From: Elioraea tepidiphila DSM 17972
GTDB taxonomy: Bacteria; Pseudomonadota; Alphaproteobacteria; Acetobacterales; Acetobacteraceae
NCBI RefSeq assembly: GCF_000378465.1
Contig: NZ_KB899941.1
Coordinates: 1 to 37,555 of the forward strand
DNA: 37,555 nt
Direction of reading: 5' to 3'
Shown here: one piece after another, positions 7,197 through 15,300 of the stretch
Numbering within the stretch: the first letter of the stretch is position 1
How the letters are laid out: each line of letters begins with the position of its first letter
Position numbers and translations under genes: made by a program
Notes under the pieces: generated by a model
What the model was told of the DNA's origin: nothing
Databases searched by the model: none
What the model saw: the letters and a program-made list of their open reading frames with translations, nothing else

Positions 7197-8009
7197 TCAC
7201 ATCGGCGTGCTGCGGGTCCGGGTCAATCCCGCGTCAGGCCGCGACAGGGGCACGCGCGCCGCGGCCAGCACATCGACCGCGGCCGCGCCCCCGCCCAGCA
7301 GCACGCGGGCGCATTCGTTGGCGGTGGCCCCGCTGGTCAGCACATCGTCGATCAGCACCACCCGCCGGCCGGCGAGGCGCGCACGGTGGCGCGGCGCGAC
7401 CGCGATCGTGCCGGCGAGCACGGCCGCACGCTCGGCGGCGCCGAGCTCGCCGAGGCTCGGCGTGGCGCGCACCCGGCGCAGCAGGTCGGGCACGACCGGC
7501 ACGCGCGCGATCCGGCCGATGCCGCGCGCGAGCAGCGCCGCCTGGTTGTAGCGGCGCGCCACCAGTCGCCGGTAGTGCAGGGGGACCGGCACCAGCAGGT
7601 CGGCGCCCGCCAGGAGCTCGCGCCCGGCGGCGGCCATCAGGCGCGCCAGCGCCGGGGCGAGCTCGGTGCGGTCGGCGTGCTTCAGCGGCAGGAGGATGTC
7701 GCGGCTCGCCGCGTCGTAGCGCCAGACCGCGCGCGCCCGGCCGAACACCGGCGGGTGGATCAGGCAGGACTCGCACAGCCCCTCCCGCCCGGCCTCGCCC
7801 GGATGGGCGAAGGGCAGGCCGCAGCGCGCGCACATCGGCGCGGTGATGAAGCGGTGGCGCGGGAAGCACTCGGCGCAGAGCAGGCCCTGACGCTCCACCG
7901 GATTCTCGCAGGCGAGGCAGCGCGGCGGCAGCAGGAGGTCGATCACGCCGCGCGCGAGGCCGGCGCCGAGCCTCAGAAGCCAGGGGTCAGCCGAACGCGG
8001 CGTCGCCAT
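7197..8009 (-). CDS. ComF-family phosphoribosyltransferase-like protein
   Basis: A 270-residue protein with the ComF plan. An N-terminal double zinc-ribbon region holds CLAC, CAEC, CARCGLPF and CESC pairs. A type-I phosphoribosyltransferase domain follows, with the PRPP-binding loop VVLIDDVLTSGAT near residue 220. LVPVPLHYRRLVARRYNQA is the conserved central segment. The best-studied member (Bacillus ComFC/Haemophilus ComF) serves DNA uptake. In alphaproteobacteria the role is not firmly known, and no other competence genes are seen here. ATG 8009 lies inside the end of the upstream rhodanese gene (23-base overlap). Confidence 0.88.
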   Translation of the reverse strand: MATPRSADPWLLRLGAGLARGVIDLLLPPRCLACENPVERQGLLCAECFPRHRFITAPMCARCGLPFAHPGEAGREGLCESCLIHPPVFGRARAVWRYDAASRDILLPLKHADRTELAPALARLMAAAGRELLAGADLLVPVPLHYRRLVARRYNQAALLARGIGRIARVPVVPDLLRRVRATPSLGELGAAERAAVLAGTIAVAPRHRARLAGRRVVLIDDVLTSGATANECARVLLGGGAAAVDVLAAARVPLSRPDAGLTRTRSTPM

Positions 8010-9561
8010 CGCGCTCGATCTCGTGAACGAGATCGATCTCCCAGGAGAGATAGGCCTGCATCGCCTCCTCGACCCCCGAGTTGCGGTCATAGGGGCGGAG
8101 ATAGAAGTCGATGCACGCCTCGTCCGGCGGGTTGGTGCGGTCCGCCTCCAGCGGCAGGCCGCCGGCGGCCCAGCCGGCCGTGCCGCGCTCCAGCACGCCG
8201 ACGCGGGCGGGCGTGAGTTCGGCCACCTCCTCCACCGCGAGCCGCGCAAGCCGGTTCTGATCCGGCGAGGTGACGGCGACGATCCCGGTCTCCGGCAGCC
8301 GGTCCGCCAGCGCGGCGAGCCGGGTGCGCACGCCCCAGAGCGCGCCGGGAATGTGGCCGTCGCGGAAATCGATCGAGCGGGCGAGATCGACCACGCGGAG
8401 CCGCCCGGCCTGCCACGCGGCATGTGCCTCGCGCAACGGGATGGTCTCGGCCTCGGGCACCTCGCCGGGCGGCACCCAGGGCCCCGTTGCGGTGAAGTCC
8501 TCGGCCGCGCCCTCCAGCACGTGCACGTCGCGATGGCCCATCTGCGCGAGCCACTGCGCGGTCATGCGCGCGCGCACGCCGTCATCGTCCACCAGCACCA
8601 CACGCGCGCCGCGCACGGCGATCCAGCCATCGGTCGCCTGCACGAGCTGCCCACCCGGCGCCGAACGCGCGCCGGCGAGATGACCGGCGGCGTACTCCGC
8701 CGGATCGCGCACATCGAAGACGTAGAGCGTGCGGCTCGTGTCCTTGCGCCAGGCATCGAGGGTGGCGCGGTCGATCAGCCCGACCTTGTGCTTGAGGCGC
8801 AGCGCCTCGGCGCGGGCGAAGGCCGCCTCCGCATCCGCCGGCCGCCCCTCGGGATAGCGCGCGGTCTCGCCGCGGGCGCAGGTGAAGCCCGCGAGTTCCC
8901 AGCCCATGGTGCCGTTGCGCAGCGCGACCACCCGGTTCGGCACGCCGGCGGAGCGCAGGCTCTCGGCGCCGAGGATCGAGCGCGTCCGCCCCGCGCAGTT
9001 CACCACCACCAGCGTCCCGGGGTCGGGCGCGAGCGCGCCGATGCGGTAGGCAAGCTCGCCGCCCGGCACGTTGATCCCCGTCGGGATGCTCATGCGGCGG
9101 AACTCGTCGAGCGGGCGGGAGTCCAGCACCACCATGTCGGTGCCGGCGTCCATCAGCGCCTTGAGTTCGGCCGCATCGACCGATGGGGTACCGTAATGGT
9201 GCTCGACCCATTCGCCGAACGCCTTGGACGGCACGTTGACGCCGGTGAACAGCACATAGCCGGCCGCCTTCCAGGCGGGCGTGCCGCCGGCCAGCACGGC
9301 GACGTTGCCGTAGCCCATCGTTTCGAGCTCGGCGGCGGCCTCTTGCGCCAGCCCGCGCCCGTCATCCGTGACGACGATGCGCGCGCCCGTGTTGGGCAGC
9401 AGCGCGCGCGCGAACAGGGGCAGGCGCGAGCGCGGCAGCGGCGAGGCCCAGAACAGGTGGCCCGAGCCGAACTCGCCCTCCTCGCGCGCATCGACGATCG
9501 CGAGTTCCGCGCCGTCGCGGATCATCGCCTTCAGTGCGTCCGGCGCGACCTCCTTCGCCAT
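7987..9561 (-). CDS. Four-domain rhodanese-like sulfurtransferase
   Basis: A 524-residue protein made of four consecutive rhodanese-like domains, about residues 1-105, 125-230, 260-365 and 370-470, with a short C-terminal tail. Only the second has the catalytic cysteine loop, CAGRTRS (Cys189). The equivalent loops of domains 1, 3 and 4 read TDDGRG, DDDGVRA and TSPDQNR, so these are inactive and presumably structural or regulatory. Rhodaneses move sulfane sulfur as an enzyme persulfide. The cysteine-dioxygenase-family gene ends 11 bases upstream, pointing to shared work in cysteine or sulfane-sulfur breakdown. There is no signal peptide, so it should be cytoplasmic. The physiological donor and acceptor are unknown. 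Confidence 0.87.
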   Translation of the reverse strand: MAKEVAPDALKAMIRDGAELAIVDAREEGEFGSGHLFWASPLPRSRLPLFARALLPNTGARIVVTDDGRGLAQEAAAELETMGYGNVAVLAGGTPAWKAAGYVLFTGVNVPSKAFGEWVEHHYGTPSVDAAELKALMDAGTDMVVLDSRPLDEFRRMSIPTGINVPGGELAYRIGALAPDPGTLVVVNCAGRTRSILGAESLRSAGVPNRVVALRNGTMGWELAGFTCARGETARYPEGRPADAEAAFARAEALRLKHKVGLIDRATLDAWRKDTSRTLYVFDVRDPAEYAAGHLAGARSAPGGQLVQATDGWIAVRGARVVLVDDDGVRARMTAQWLAQMGHRDVHVLEGAAEDFTATGPWVPPGEVPEAETIPLREAHAAWQAGRLRVVDLARSIDFRDGHIPGALWGVRTRLAALADRLPETGIVAVTSPDQNRLARLAVEEVAELTPARVGVLERGTAGWAAGGLPLEADRTNPPDEACIDFYLRPYDRNSGVEEAMQAYLSWEIDLVHEIERDGDAAFG

Positions 9562-9572
9562 CGATGCGGCGA

Positions 9573-10160
9573 TCAGCGGTTCGCGGTCGGCGCCATGAAG
9601 TTGCGGTTGTACGGCACCGCCGCGCCGGTCGCCGGGTCGTAGGCCATGCGGTTGTCGAGCTTTTCGAGCGCGAGCCCGTACATGTGCAGGTGCCGCGTCG
9701 GGCGATCGCCCTGGGTGTGGATCGAGTGGATGTCCTCGGGCATCAGGGCGATGCCGGTGCCGGGCTTCACCACCACCTCGCGCACGAGGTCGAGACCGCC
9801 GTCGCGCTTCGCGTAGACCTTGTTCAGCTCCTCGCCGTCCACGGCCACCACGACGGCCCAGGTGGTGTGGTCATGCGGCTTGGTTTCGTTGCCCGGGTTC
9901 AGCGCGTTCAGGTAGAGCGCGAAGCGCCCGCCCGGGTCCTCCTGCAACAGGTAGCGGCGCGCGCCCTTCTCGCCGGCGGGCGGCGGGGGGAACTCGGCGG
10001 AGGGGAACAGGTGCTCCTGGGCGGCGAGCTTGTGCAGCTCGGCCATGATCGCGTCGAGGGCCGGTCGGGTGACGCCCTCGCGCGCCTCGATCGCCCGGAT
10101 GCGTTCGACCGTGGCGGCGACCGCGGCGGCGCGGGCGGCCGTGACATCCATCTCGTTCAT
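9573..10160 (-). CDS. Cysteine dioxygenase-family cupin (thiol dioxygenase)
   Basis: A 195-residue single-domain cupin. The iron-binding histidines are in HDHTTW (His96, His98) and PEDIHSIHT (His145, with His148 close by), followed by RHLHMYG, a signature of bacterial thiol dioxygenases. Members oxidise cysteine to cysteine sulfinate or 3-mercaptopropionate to its sulfinate; which one applies here is not readable. A strong AGGAGG lies 7 bases before ATG 10160. It is the first clear gene before the rhodanese gene (11-base gap), so the pair likely forms an operon for thiol catabolism. Confidence 0.85.
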   Translation of the reverse strand: MNEMDVTAARAAAVAATVERIRAIEAREGVTRPALDAIMAELHKLAAQEHLFPSAEFPPPPAGEKGARRYLLQEDPGGRFALYLNALNPGNETKPHDHTTWAVVVAVDGEELNKVYAKRDGGLDLVREVVVKPGTGIALMPEDIHSIHTQGDRPTRHLHMYGLALEKLDNRMAYDPATGAAVPYNRNFMAPTANR

Positions 10161-10243
10161 GGCGGGTCCTCCTGCCGGAGTGGCGTGAGGACAGAGGTGG
10201 CCGAAGACAGAGGCGCGCGCAAGGTGTCGCGCGCTCCACCCCG

Positions 10244-10438
10244 CTACCGCAGCAGGGCGGCGAGCGGCAGGGTCGTGGCGAGGAGGGCAACGGCAAGCAC
10301 CGCGGCCAGATACGCGGCCTGCCGGAGATCGGCCTCCGACCAGGCCCGCGCCGCGGCCTCGGCCGCGCGCTCCGGCGCGCGATATGCGTTGCGGCGCTTG
10401 AGCCGTTTCGTGGAAGGGCCGGGATGCGGGTTCATCAT
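10244..10438 (-). CDS. Small single-span membrane protein, 64 residues
   Basis: A short frame beginning MMNPHPGPSTKRLKRR, with start at 10438 or 10435. It has a basic and polar first half and a C-terminal hydrophobic helix AAYLAAVLAVALLATTLPLA that would span the membrane once. I do not recognise a family. It is co-oriented with the thiol dioxygenase 83 bases downstream and divergent from the methyltransferase at 10547, a plausible place for a real gene. Length and base composition alone would not prove it. Confidence 0.45.
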   Translation of the reverse strand: MMNPHPGPSTKRLKRRNAYRAPERAAEAAARAWSEADLRQAAYLAAVLAVALLATTLPLAALLR

Positions 10439-10546
10439 GTCACACCGCCTTTGGCTGTGCCCCCAGGTCCGCCATGCCTCCGTTCGACCGCCGATACGGT
10501 CGCACGAAGGGGTGACAGCGCCTGTGCGCGTGCTCACATGCTACGC

Positions 10547-11467
10547 ATGACGGGGTTTCCGGTTCCTTTCGACCGGCGCGCGCATCGCCTGCGCCGCGAC
10601 CGCGCCGCCCTGCTGGTCGATCGGGCCGAGCCCCTGCTCGCCGCCATCACCGAGCGCCTGCTCGACCGGCTCGACGACACCACCCGCCGCTTCACCCGCG
10701 CGCTCGATCTCGGCTGCCGGCACGGGCTGCTCGCGCGGGCCTTGCGGGCGCGCGGCATTCCCGTCGTGGTCTCGGCCGACCTCTCGCCCCGGATGGCCGC
10801 GCGCGCGGGCGGGCTCGCGATCGCGGCCGACGAAGAGTGGCTGCCCTTCGCGCCGGCGAGCTTCGACCTGGTCGTCTCGGCGCTCTCGCTCCATTGGGTC
10901 AACGACCTGCCGGGCGCGCTGATCCAGGCCCGCCAGGCGCTCCGCCCCGACGGGCTGTTCCTCGCCATCCTGCCGGGGCCCGGGACGCTCGCGCCGCTGC
11001 GCGCGGCGTTCCTCGCCGCCGAGGCCGAGACCGCGGGCGGGGCGAGCCCGCGCGTCATCCCGCTGCCCGACCTGCGCGACGCGGCATCCTTGCTCCAGCG
11101 CGCGGGCTTCGCGCTGCCGGTGGCGGACGCCGAGACCCTGACCGTCAGCTACCCCGACCCCTTCGCGCTGTTCGCGGAGCTGCGCGCGCTCGGCGAGACG
11201 AATGCGCTGGCCGCGCGCAGCCGCCGCCCGGCCACGCGCACGCTGATCGCCGAGGTCGCGCGCCGCCTGCCGCGCGACGGCGAGGGGCGGGTCGCGATGC
11301 CGCTCGACCTGATCACGTTGACGGGATGGGCGCCGGCGGCGGGTCAGCCGAAGCCGCTCGCCCCCGGCAGCGCGACCGTGCGGCTGGCGGCGGCGCTGGG
11401 CAGCGACGAACAGGGCGCGGGCGAGCTGGCGCCCTCGCGACTTGCGTCCCCGAAGCCTGCGCGCTAG
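10547..11467 (+). CDS. NDUFAF5/BioC-like SAM-dependent methyltransferase
   Basis: A 306-residue class I methyltransferase-fold protein. The opening [15 protein letters not shown] is the hallmark of the alphaproteobacterial family related to mitochondrial NDUFAF5, which hydroxylates an arginine in a respiratory complex I subunit. Motif I reads [16 protein letters not shown], with Arg where Gly is usual. [20 protein letters not shown] is the typical post-I segment. ATG 10547 is chosen for its position just before the signature; ATG 10538 is an alternative. It lies back to back with the small-membrane-protein and thiol-dioxygenase genes and 8 bases before map. Annotation as biotin-synthesis BioC would be a weaker guess. 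Confidence 0.8.
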   Translation: MTGFPVPFDRRAHRLRRDRAALLVDRAEPLLAAITERLLDRLDDTTRRFTRALDLGCRHGLLARALRARGIPVVVSADLSPRMAARAGGLAIAADEEWLPFAPASFDLVVSALSLHWVNDLPGALIQARQALRPDGLFLAILPGPGTLAPLRAAFLAAEAETAGGASPRVIPLPDLRDAASLLQRAGFALPVADAETLTVSYPDPFALFAELRALGETNALAARSRRPATRTLIAEVARRLPRDGEGRVAMPLDLITLTGWAPAAGQPKPLAPGSATVRLAAALGSDEQGAGELAPSRLASPKPAR

Positions 11468-11475
11468 GGGCAGAC

Positions 11476-12318
11476 ATGGACAGGCGGGCCACCATGAACC
11501 AGCTGGAACGCGCGCAGGGGATCGAGCCGGGCGATGCGCGCCGGATCATCCTCTACAGCCCCGAGGACTTCGTGTTCATGCGCCGCGCCGGCCAGCTCGC
11601 CGCCGCCACGCTCGACATGATCACCGAGCACGTGCGGCCCGGCGTGACCACAGAGGCGCTCGACCGGCTCTGCCACGACTTCATCCTCGACCACGGCGCG
11701 GTGCCCGCCCCGCTCGGCTATCGCGGCTTCCCCAGGTCGATCTGCACCTCGGTGAACCACGTCGTGTGCCACGGCATCCCCTCGCCGCGACGCCTCGAGG
11801 AGGGCGACATCCTCAACATCGACGTCACCGTGGTGCTGGACGGCTGGCACGGCGACTCCAGCCGCATGTACGCCGCCGGCGAGCCCTCGGTGAAGGCCAA
11901 GCGGCTCATGGACGTCACCTACGAGGCGATGATGCGCGGCATCGCCGTGATCCGCCCCGGCGCCACGCTCGGCGATCTCGGCCACGCCATCCAGTCCTTC
12001 GTCGAGCGCCAGCGCTTCTCGGTGGTGCGCGAGTTCTGCGGCCACGGGCTCGGCCGGTCGTTCCACGAGCCGCCGAACGTGCTGCATTTCGGCCGCCCGG
12101 GCGAGGGCGTCACCCTGCGCGAGGGCATGCTGTTCACGGTCGAGCCGATGGTGAATGCCGGAAGGCCCGAGGTGAAGATCCTCGACGATGGCTGGACCGC
12201 GGTTACGCGCGACCGGTCGCTCTCGGCGCAGTTCGAGCACACGGTCGGCGTCACGGCCACGGGCTGCGAGATCTTCACCCTCTCGCCCGCCGGGCTGCAC
12301 AAGCCGCCCTACGCCTGA
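11476..12318 (+). CDS. map: Type I methionine aminopeptidase
   Basis: A 280-residue metalloprotease that removes the initiator methionine from nascent proteins. The metal ligands are visible: Asp in [12 protein letters not shown], Asp in HGDSSRMY, His in [11 protein letters not shown], Glu in FTVEPMV and Glu in [11 protein letters not shown] 11476 follows AGGGG by a short spacer. A second ATG at 11494 would give 274 residues and is also reasonable. The gene begins 8 bases after the methyltransferase stop and ends 21 bases before the first radC, so it belongs to a map-radC operon typical of alphaproteobacteria. Confidence 0.95.
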   Translation: MDRRATMNQLERAQGIEPGDARRIILYSPEDFVFMRRAGQLAAATLDMITEHVRPGVTTEALDRLCHDFILDHGAVPAPLGYRGFPRSICTSVNHVVCHGIPSPRRLEEGDILNIDVTVVLDGWHGDSSRMYAAGEPSVKAKRLMDVTYEAMMRGIAVIRPGATLGDLGHAIQSFVERQRFSVVREFCGHGLGRSFHEPPNVLHFGRPGEGVTLREGMLFTVEPMVNAGRPEVKILDDGWTAVTRDRSLSAQFEHTVGVTATGCEIFTLSPAGLHKPPYA

Positions 12319-12339
12319 CCGCGCGCGCCGGGGCCCGGG

Positions 12340-13074
12340 ATGCCGAAGCGGCGGGGCATGGCGGATGCGGGCGGGCTGTTCGCGCTGACGCCCGAGCCCG
12401 ACCCCGCGCCCGGCCATCTCGGCCATCGCGAGCGGCTGCGCGCGCGCTTCCTCGCCGGCGGTCCGGAGGCGGTCGCCGACTACGAACTGCTCGAATTGCT
12501 GCTGTTCGCGATCCCGCGCCTCGACACCAAGCCGCTCGCCAAGACGCTGATCGGCCGGTTCGGCAGCTTCGCCGGCGTGCTCGCCGCACCCAAGGAGGAG
12601 CTCGCTGCGGTGCCGGGCGTCGGCGAGGCGGTGATCGCGACGCTGAAGGTGGCACACGCCGCCGCGCTGAAGCTCGCCGCCGCCGAGGTGGCCGACCGGC
12701 CGCTGCTCAACGCCTGGGACAAGCTGATGGCCTACCTCCACGCCGCACTCGCGCGCGAGAAGGTCGAGCATTTCCGCGTGCTCTATCTCGACACCAGGAA
12801 CCGGCTCGTCGCCGACGAGACCCAGACCCGCGGCACGGTGAACCACGCCCCGGTCTATCCGCGCGAGGTGGTCAAGCGCGCGCTCGATCTCCAGGCGAGC
12901 GCGCTGATCCTGGTGCACAACCACCCCTCGGGCGACCCGAGCCCCTCGCGCGCCGACATCGACATGACGCGCGAGGTGCAGAAGGCCGCGGCCACGCTGG
13001 GCATCGCGCTGCACGACCACGTCATCGTCGGCAACGGACGCTGGCTCTCGTTCCGCCAGCAGGGGTTGCTTTAG
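12340..13074 (+). CDS. radC: RadC family JAB/MPN-domain protein, copy 1
   Basis: A 244-residue RadC protein. An N-terminal helix-hairpin-helix-like part ([11 protein letters not shown], then [15 protein letters not shown]) is followed by the JAMM metalloprotease-like core: [20 protein letters not shown] and [14 protein letters not shown], which supplies two histidines and an aspartate for zinc. The family was named for repair, but that role is not supported in E. coli and its true function is unknown. ATG 12340 and ATG 12358 are both possible starts. It is followed 92 bases later by a paralogue. Confidence 0.92.
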   Translation: MPKRRGMADAGGLFALTPEPDPAPGHLGHRERLRARFLAGGPEAVADYELLELLLFAIPRLDTKPLAKTLIGRFGSFAGVLAAPKEELAAVPGVGEAVIATLKVAHAAALKLAAAEVADRPLLNAWDKLMAYLHAALAREKVEHFRVLYLDTRNRLVADETQTRGTVNHAPVYPREVVKRALDLQASALILVHNHPSGDPSPSRADIDMTREVQKAAATLGIALHDHVIVGNGRWLSFRQQGLL

Positions 13075-13166
13075 ATCGGGTGGTAGAGCCGCATCGAAGG
13101 ACTACCTACGGTGGTGTTCTTGCGCTAGACCCACGACCGGGAACCGTGGCGGATGGGTGGCGCGGC

Positions 13167-14030
13167 ATGCGGCTCTTGGACCGGCTCTTCAGGCGCGACA
13201 GCACGGCGGGACCGCGGTCCGGGCACGGCACGCCGGGCCGGGCGCGCGGCTTCGCCGATGCCGGCGCGGCAGACCCGATCGCGCTGCCGGCCGCGGTCTC
13301 CACGCTCGCGCCGGTCGGACGCGCGTCGCCCCCCTCCCCGGCGGAGACGCCGTTCCCCTCCACCGGGCCGCACGGCCATCGCGCGCGCATGCGCGAGAAG
13401 CTGCTGACGCGCGGCCCGGACGCGCTCGCCGACTACGAATTGCTGGAGATGTTGCTCTACTTCGCCATGCCGAAGGGCGACACCAAGCCGCTGGCGAAGG
13501 CGCTGATCAACCGCTTCGGCAGCTTCGCCGGCGTGCTCGCCGCTCCGCAGCAGGCGCTGCTCGACACGCGGGGGCTCGGGCCGCACAGCGTGGCCGCGCT
13601 CAAGCTCGTCCAGGCGGCCGCGATCCGCATGAGCCGCGCCGAGGTGATGGACCGGCCGGTGCTGAACAACTGGGACAGGCTGATCGACTATCTGCACGCG
13701 GTGATGGCGCGCGAGAAGATCGAACAGTTCCGCGTGCTGTTCCTCGATGCGAAGAACCGCCTGATCGCCGACGAAGCGCAGGCGCGCGGCACGGTGAACC
13801 ACACGCCCGTCTATCCGCGCGAGGTGGTGAAGCGCGCGCTGGAGCTGCACGCCACCGCGCTGATCCTGGTGCACAACCATCCCTCGGGCGACCCGACGCC
13901 AAGCCGCGCCGATATCGAGATGACGCGCGAAATCCGGCAGGCGGCGGCCGTGCTGTCGATCACGCTGCACGACCACCTGATCGTCGGCAATGGCCGCTTC
14001 CTGTCCTTTCGGCAGGAAGGTCTGCTCTGA
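13167..14030 (+). CDS. radC: RadC family JAB/MPN-domain protein, copy 2
   Basis: A 287-residue paralogue of the preceding gene. The last 72 residues match copy 1 at about 80% by eye, with the same [14 protein letters not shown] zinc motif. The first 70 residues are different: a basic start [11 protein letters not shown] and a Gly/Ala/Pro-rich stretch absent from copy 1. The start could be ATG 13167 or the in-frame GTG at 13146. The helix-hairpin-helix region reads [13 protein letters not shown] where copy 1 has [13 protein letters not shown]. This is an old tandem duplication with diverged N-termini. The gene ends at a set of inverted repeats. Confidence 0.9.
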   Translation: MRLLDRLFRRDSTAGPRSGHGTPGRARGFADAGAADPIALPAAVSTLAPVGRASPPSPAETPFPSTGPHGHRARMREKLLTRGPDALADYELLEMLLYFAMPKGDTKPLAKALINRFGSFAGVLAAPQQALLDTRGLGPHSVAALKLVQAAAIRMSRAEVMDRPVLNNWDRLIDYLHAVMAREKIEQFRVLFLDAKNRLIADEAQARGTVNHTPVYPREVVKRALELHATALILVHNHPSGDPTPSRADIEMTREIRQAAAVLSITLHDHLIVGNGRFLSFRQEGLL

Positions 14031-14033
14031 TCG

Positions 14034-14071
14034 CCCGACGGAGCCGTTTCCGATCCGTCGGGAACGGCTCC
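14034..14071 (+). terminator. Overlapping alternative hairpins after radC copy 2
   Basis: Two inverted repeats share bases. CCCGACGG (14034-14041) pairs perfectly with CCGTCGGG (14055-14062). GGAGCCGTT (14040-14048) pairs perfectly with AACGGCTCC (14063-14071), and the second stem extends inward to 12 pairs with one mismatch. They cannot both form. The location 4 bases after the stop suggests a terminator, though no T-run follows. Confidence 0.5.
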
Positions 14072-14098
14072 GGGGCTTGCCTGGCGCGCCTCTTCACT

Positions 14099-14122
14099 CG
14101 ATCAGGTGGCGCCACCTGATCG
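14099..14122. terminator. Perfect 24-base palindrome between convergent genes
   Basis: The half CGATCAGGTGGC (14099-14110) is followed immediately by its exact reverse complement (14111-14122). It lies between the convergent radC copy 2 and the TauD-family gene, whose stop is only 10 bases away. The most likely role is a bidirectional terminator stem. A perfect, spacer-free palindrome could also bind a dimeric protein. Confidence 0.5.
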
Positions 14123-14131
14123 GGATCTGCG

Positions 14132-15196
14132 CTAGGCGAGCTCGTAGGCGCTCCGGCCCGGCATCGCGCCGCCGCGGAGCGCGCCCGCGCGCACATCGCC
14201 CCACTGCACCGCATGGCCCGGCGGCAGCGCACGGCTGTTCGGCACCGCGAGCCAGATGCGCAGCAGCACGCGACGCGCGCCCGAGGCCGCATCGTCCGCG
14301 TAGGCCGTGCGGCCGTGATAGGTGATGTGCTGGTTCATCAGCTGGATCTGGCCCGGCGCGAACGGCATCTCGACGCAGAGCTCGTCGGCGAGCCGGGCGA
14401 GCTCGTCCATCGCCTCGATCTGCGCGGGCGTGAGCCGCGGCACCGAGGGCTCGTCCTGCGCCATCTCAACATAGGTGCGGCTGTACTGGGAGGTGAAGGC
14501 GCCGTCCGGCCCGCGCGAGAACACCGGCATCGCGAACACGGAATCCGCGCGCGCCCCCTCCTCGTCGGCCGGGCGCTTGCGCCAGAAATCCTGGTAGAGC
14601 ACGGCGAGCAGATCAGGCCGCCGTTCCGCAAGCGCATCGTGGATCGCCACTGTCGAGACGATGCGCGACACCCCGCCCGCGATGCCGTTCGAGGCGCAGA
14701 GCAGCGCGAGCACGTCGCACTTGTCGGTGTGGAAGCGGAGCGGCCCGGTCGAGCGCGAGCGTGCGCGCGCCGAGGGCACCGGGCCAGGCCCGCTGCCGGT
14801 GACGGCCGCGCCCGTGCCGGTCTCGTCGCGCACCTCGGCGAGGATCTCGCCGGTGGTGTTCTGCGGCAGCGGCGTGCCGAGATGCGCGGCCAGCCCCCAG
14901 AAGATGCGCTTCAGATCGTCATGCGTGTAGCGCGTCGGATCGAGCCCGCCGAGGCGCACGAGACCACGCCCGTGCTCGAGCTCGTCGGAGACCTCGGCGA
15001 GCCGGTCGGCGACCGTCGGCAGCGGGAACTCGGCCGCGCCGAACCGCCCGGGCGCGCGCCCGGAGACGGCGGCCAGCGCCGCCTCGATCTCGGCGATCTC
15101 GCCCGCCGAGAAGGTCCTGATCCAGGACCGGTCGTTCTCCAGGTCCTTGCCGGTCCAGGCCGCCGGCCCGCCGATCGGATCGAGCTCCGCCGTCAT
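14132..15196 (-). CDS. TauD/TfdA-family Fe(II)/2-oxoglutarate dioxygenase
   Basis: A 354-residue oxygenase. The iron triad is His156 and Asp158 (FHTDKCD) with distal His294 (QHITYHGRTAY); an arginine in SGARRVLLRIW would hold 2-oxoglutarate. Family members hydroxylate small organic acids, sulfonates or amino-acid derivatives using oxygen and 2-oxoglutarate; the substrate here is unknown. An insertion rich in Ser, Gly and Pro lies around 125-150. GGGAGGAGGG about 7 bases before ATG 15196 is a strong ribosome site. It is divergent from a Bug-type solute receptor, suggesting that the receptor may bind the oxygenase's substrate. Confidence 0.86.
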   Translation of the reverse strand: MTAELDPIGGPAAWTGKDLENDRSWIRTFSAGEIAEIEAALAAVSGRAPGRFGAAEFPLPTVADRLAEVSDELEHGRGLVRLGGLDPTRYTHDDLKRIFWGLAAHLGTPLPQNTTGEILAEVRDETGTGAAVTGSGPGPVPSARARSRSTGPLRFHTDKCDVLALLCASNGIAGGVSRIVSTVAIHDALAERRPDLLAVLYQDFWRKRPADEEGARADSVFAMPVFSRGPDGAFTSQYSRTYVEMAQDEPSVPRLTPAQIEAMDELARLADELCVEMPFAPGQIQLMNQHITYHGRTAYADDAASGARRVLLRIWLAVPNSRALPPGHAVQWGDVRAGALRGGAMPGRSAYELA

Positions 15197-15300
15197 CGCG
15201 CACCCTCCTCCCTCAGTCGCGCACGCAGTGAAGCACAGGGTTGCACGCGCGGCCATCGGCCCCCAGTGTTCCGCGGGCAACGAAACGAAGGGGGCTTCGC
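15197..15300. promoter_or_regulatory. Divergent promoter region of oxygenase and Bug receptor
   Basis: The 104 bases between the two start codons must hold both promoters unless transcription enters from elsewhere. No convincing -35/-10 pair or operator repeat can be picked by eye, and no regulator gene is adjacent. Co-regulation of the two genes is inferred from arrangement only. Confidence 0.35.

Noticed and set aside
11442-14030. One long protein fusing map and the first radC to the second radC
   Set aside because: The front part is an out-of-frame reading of map and radC copy 1. Only the last 287 codons are a real gene.
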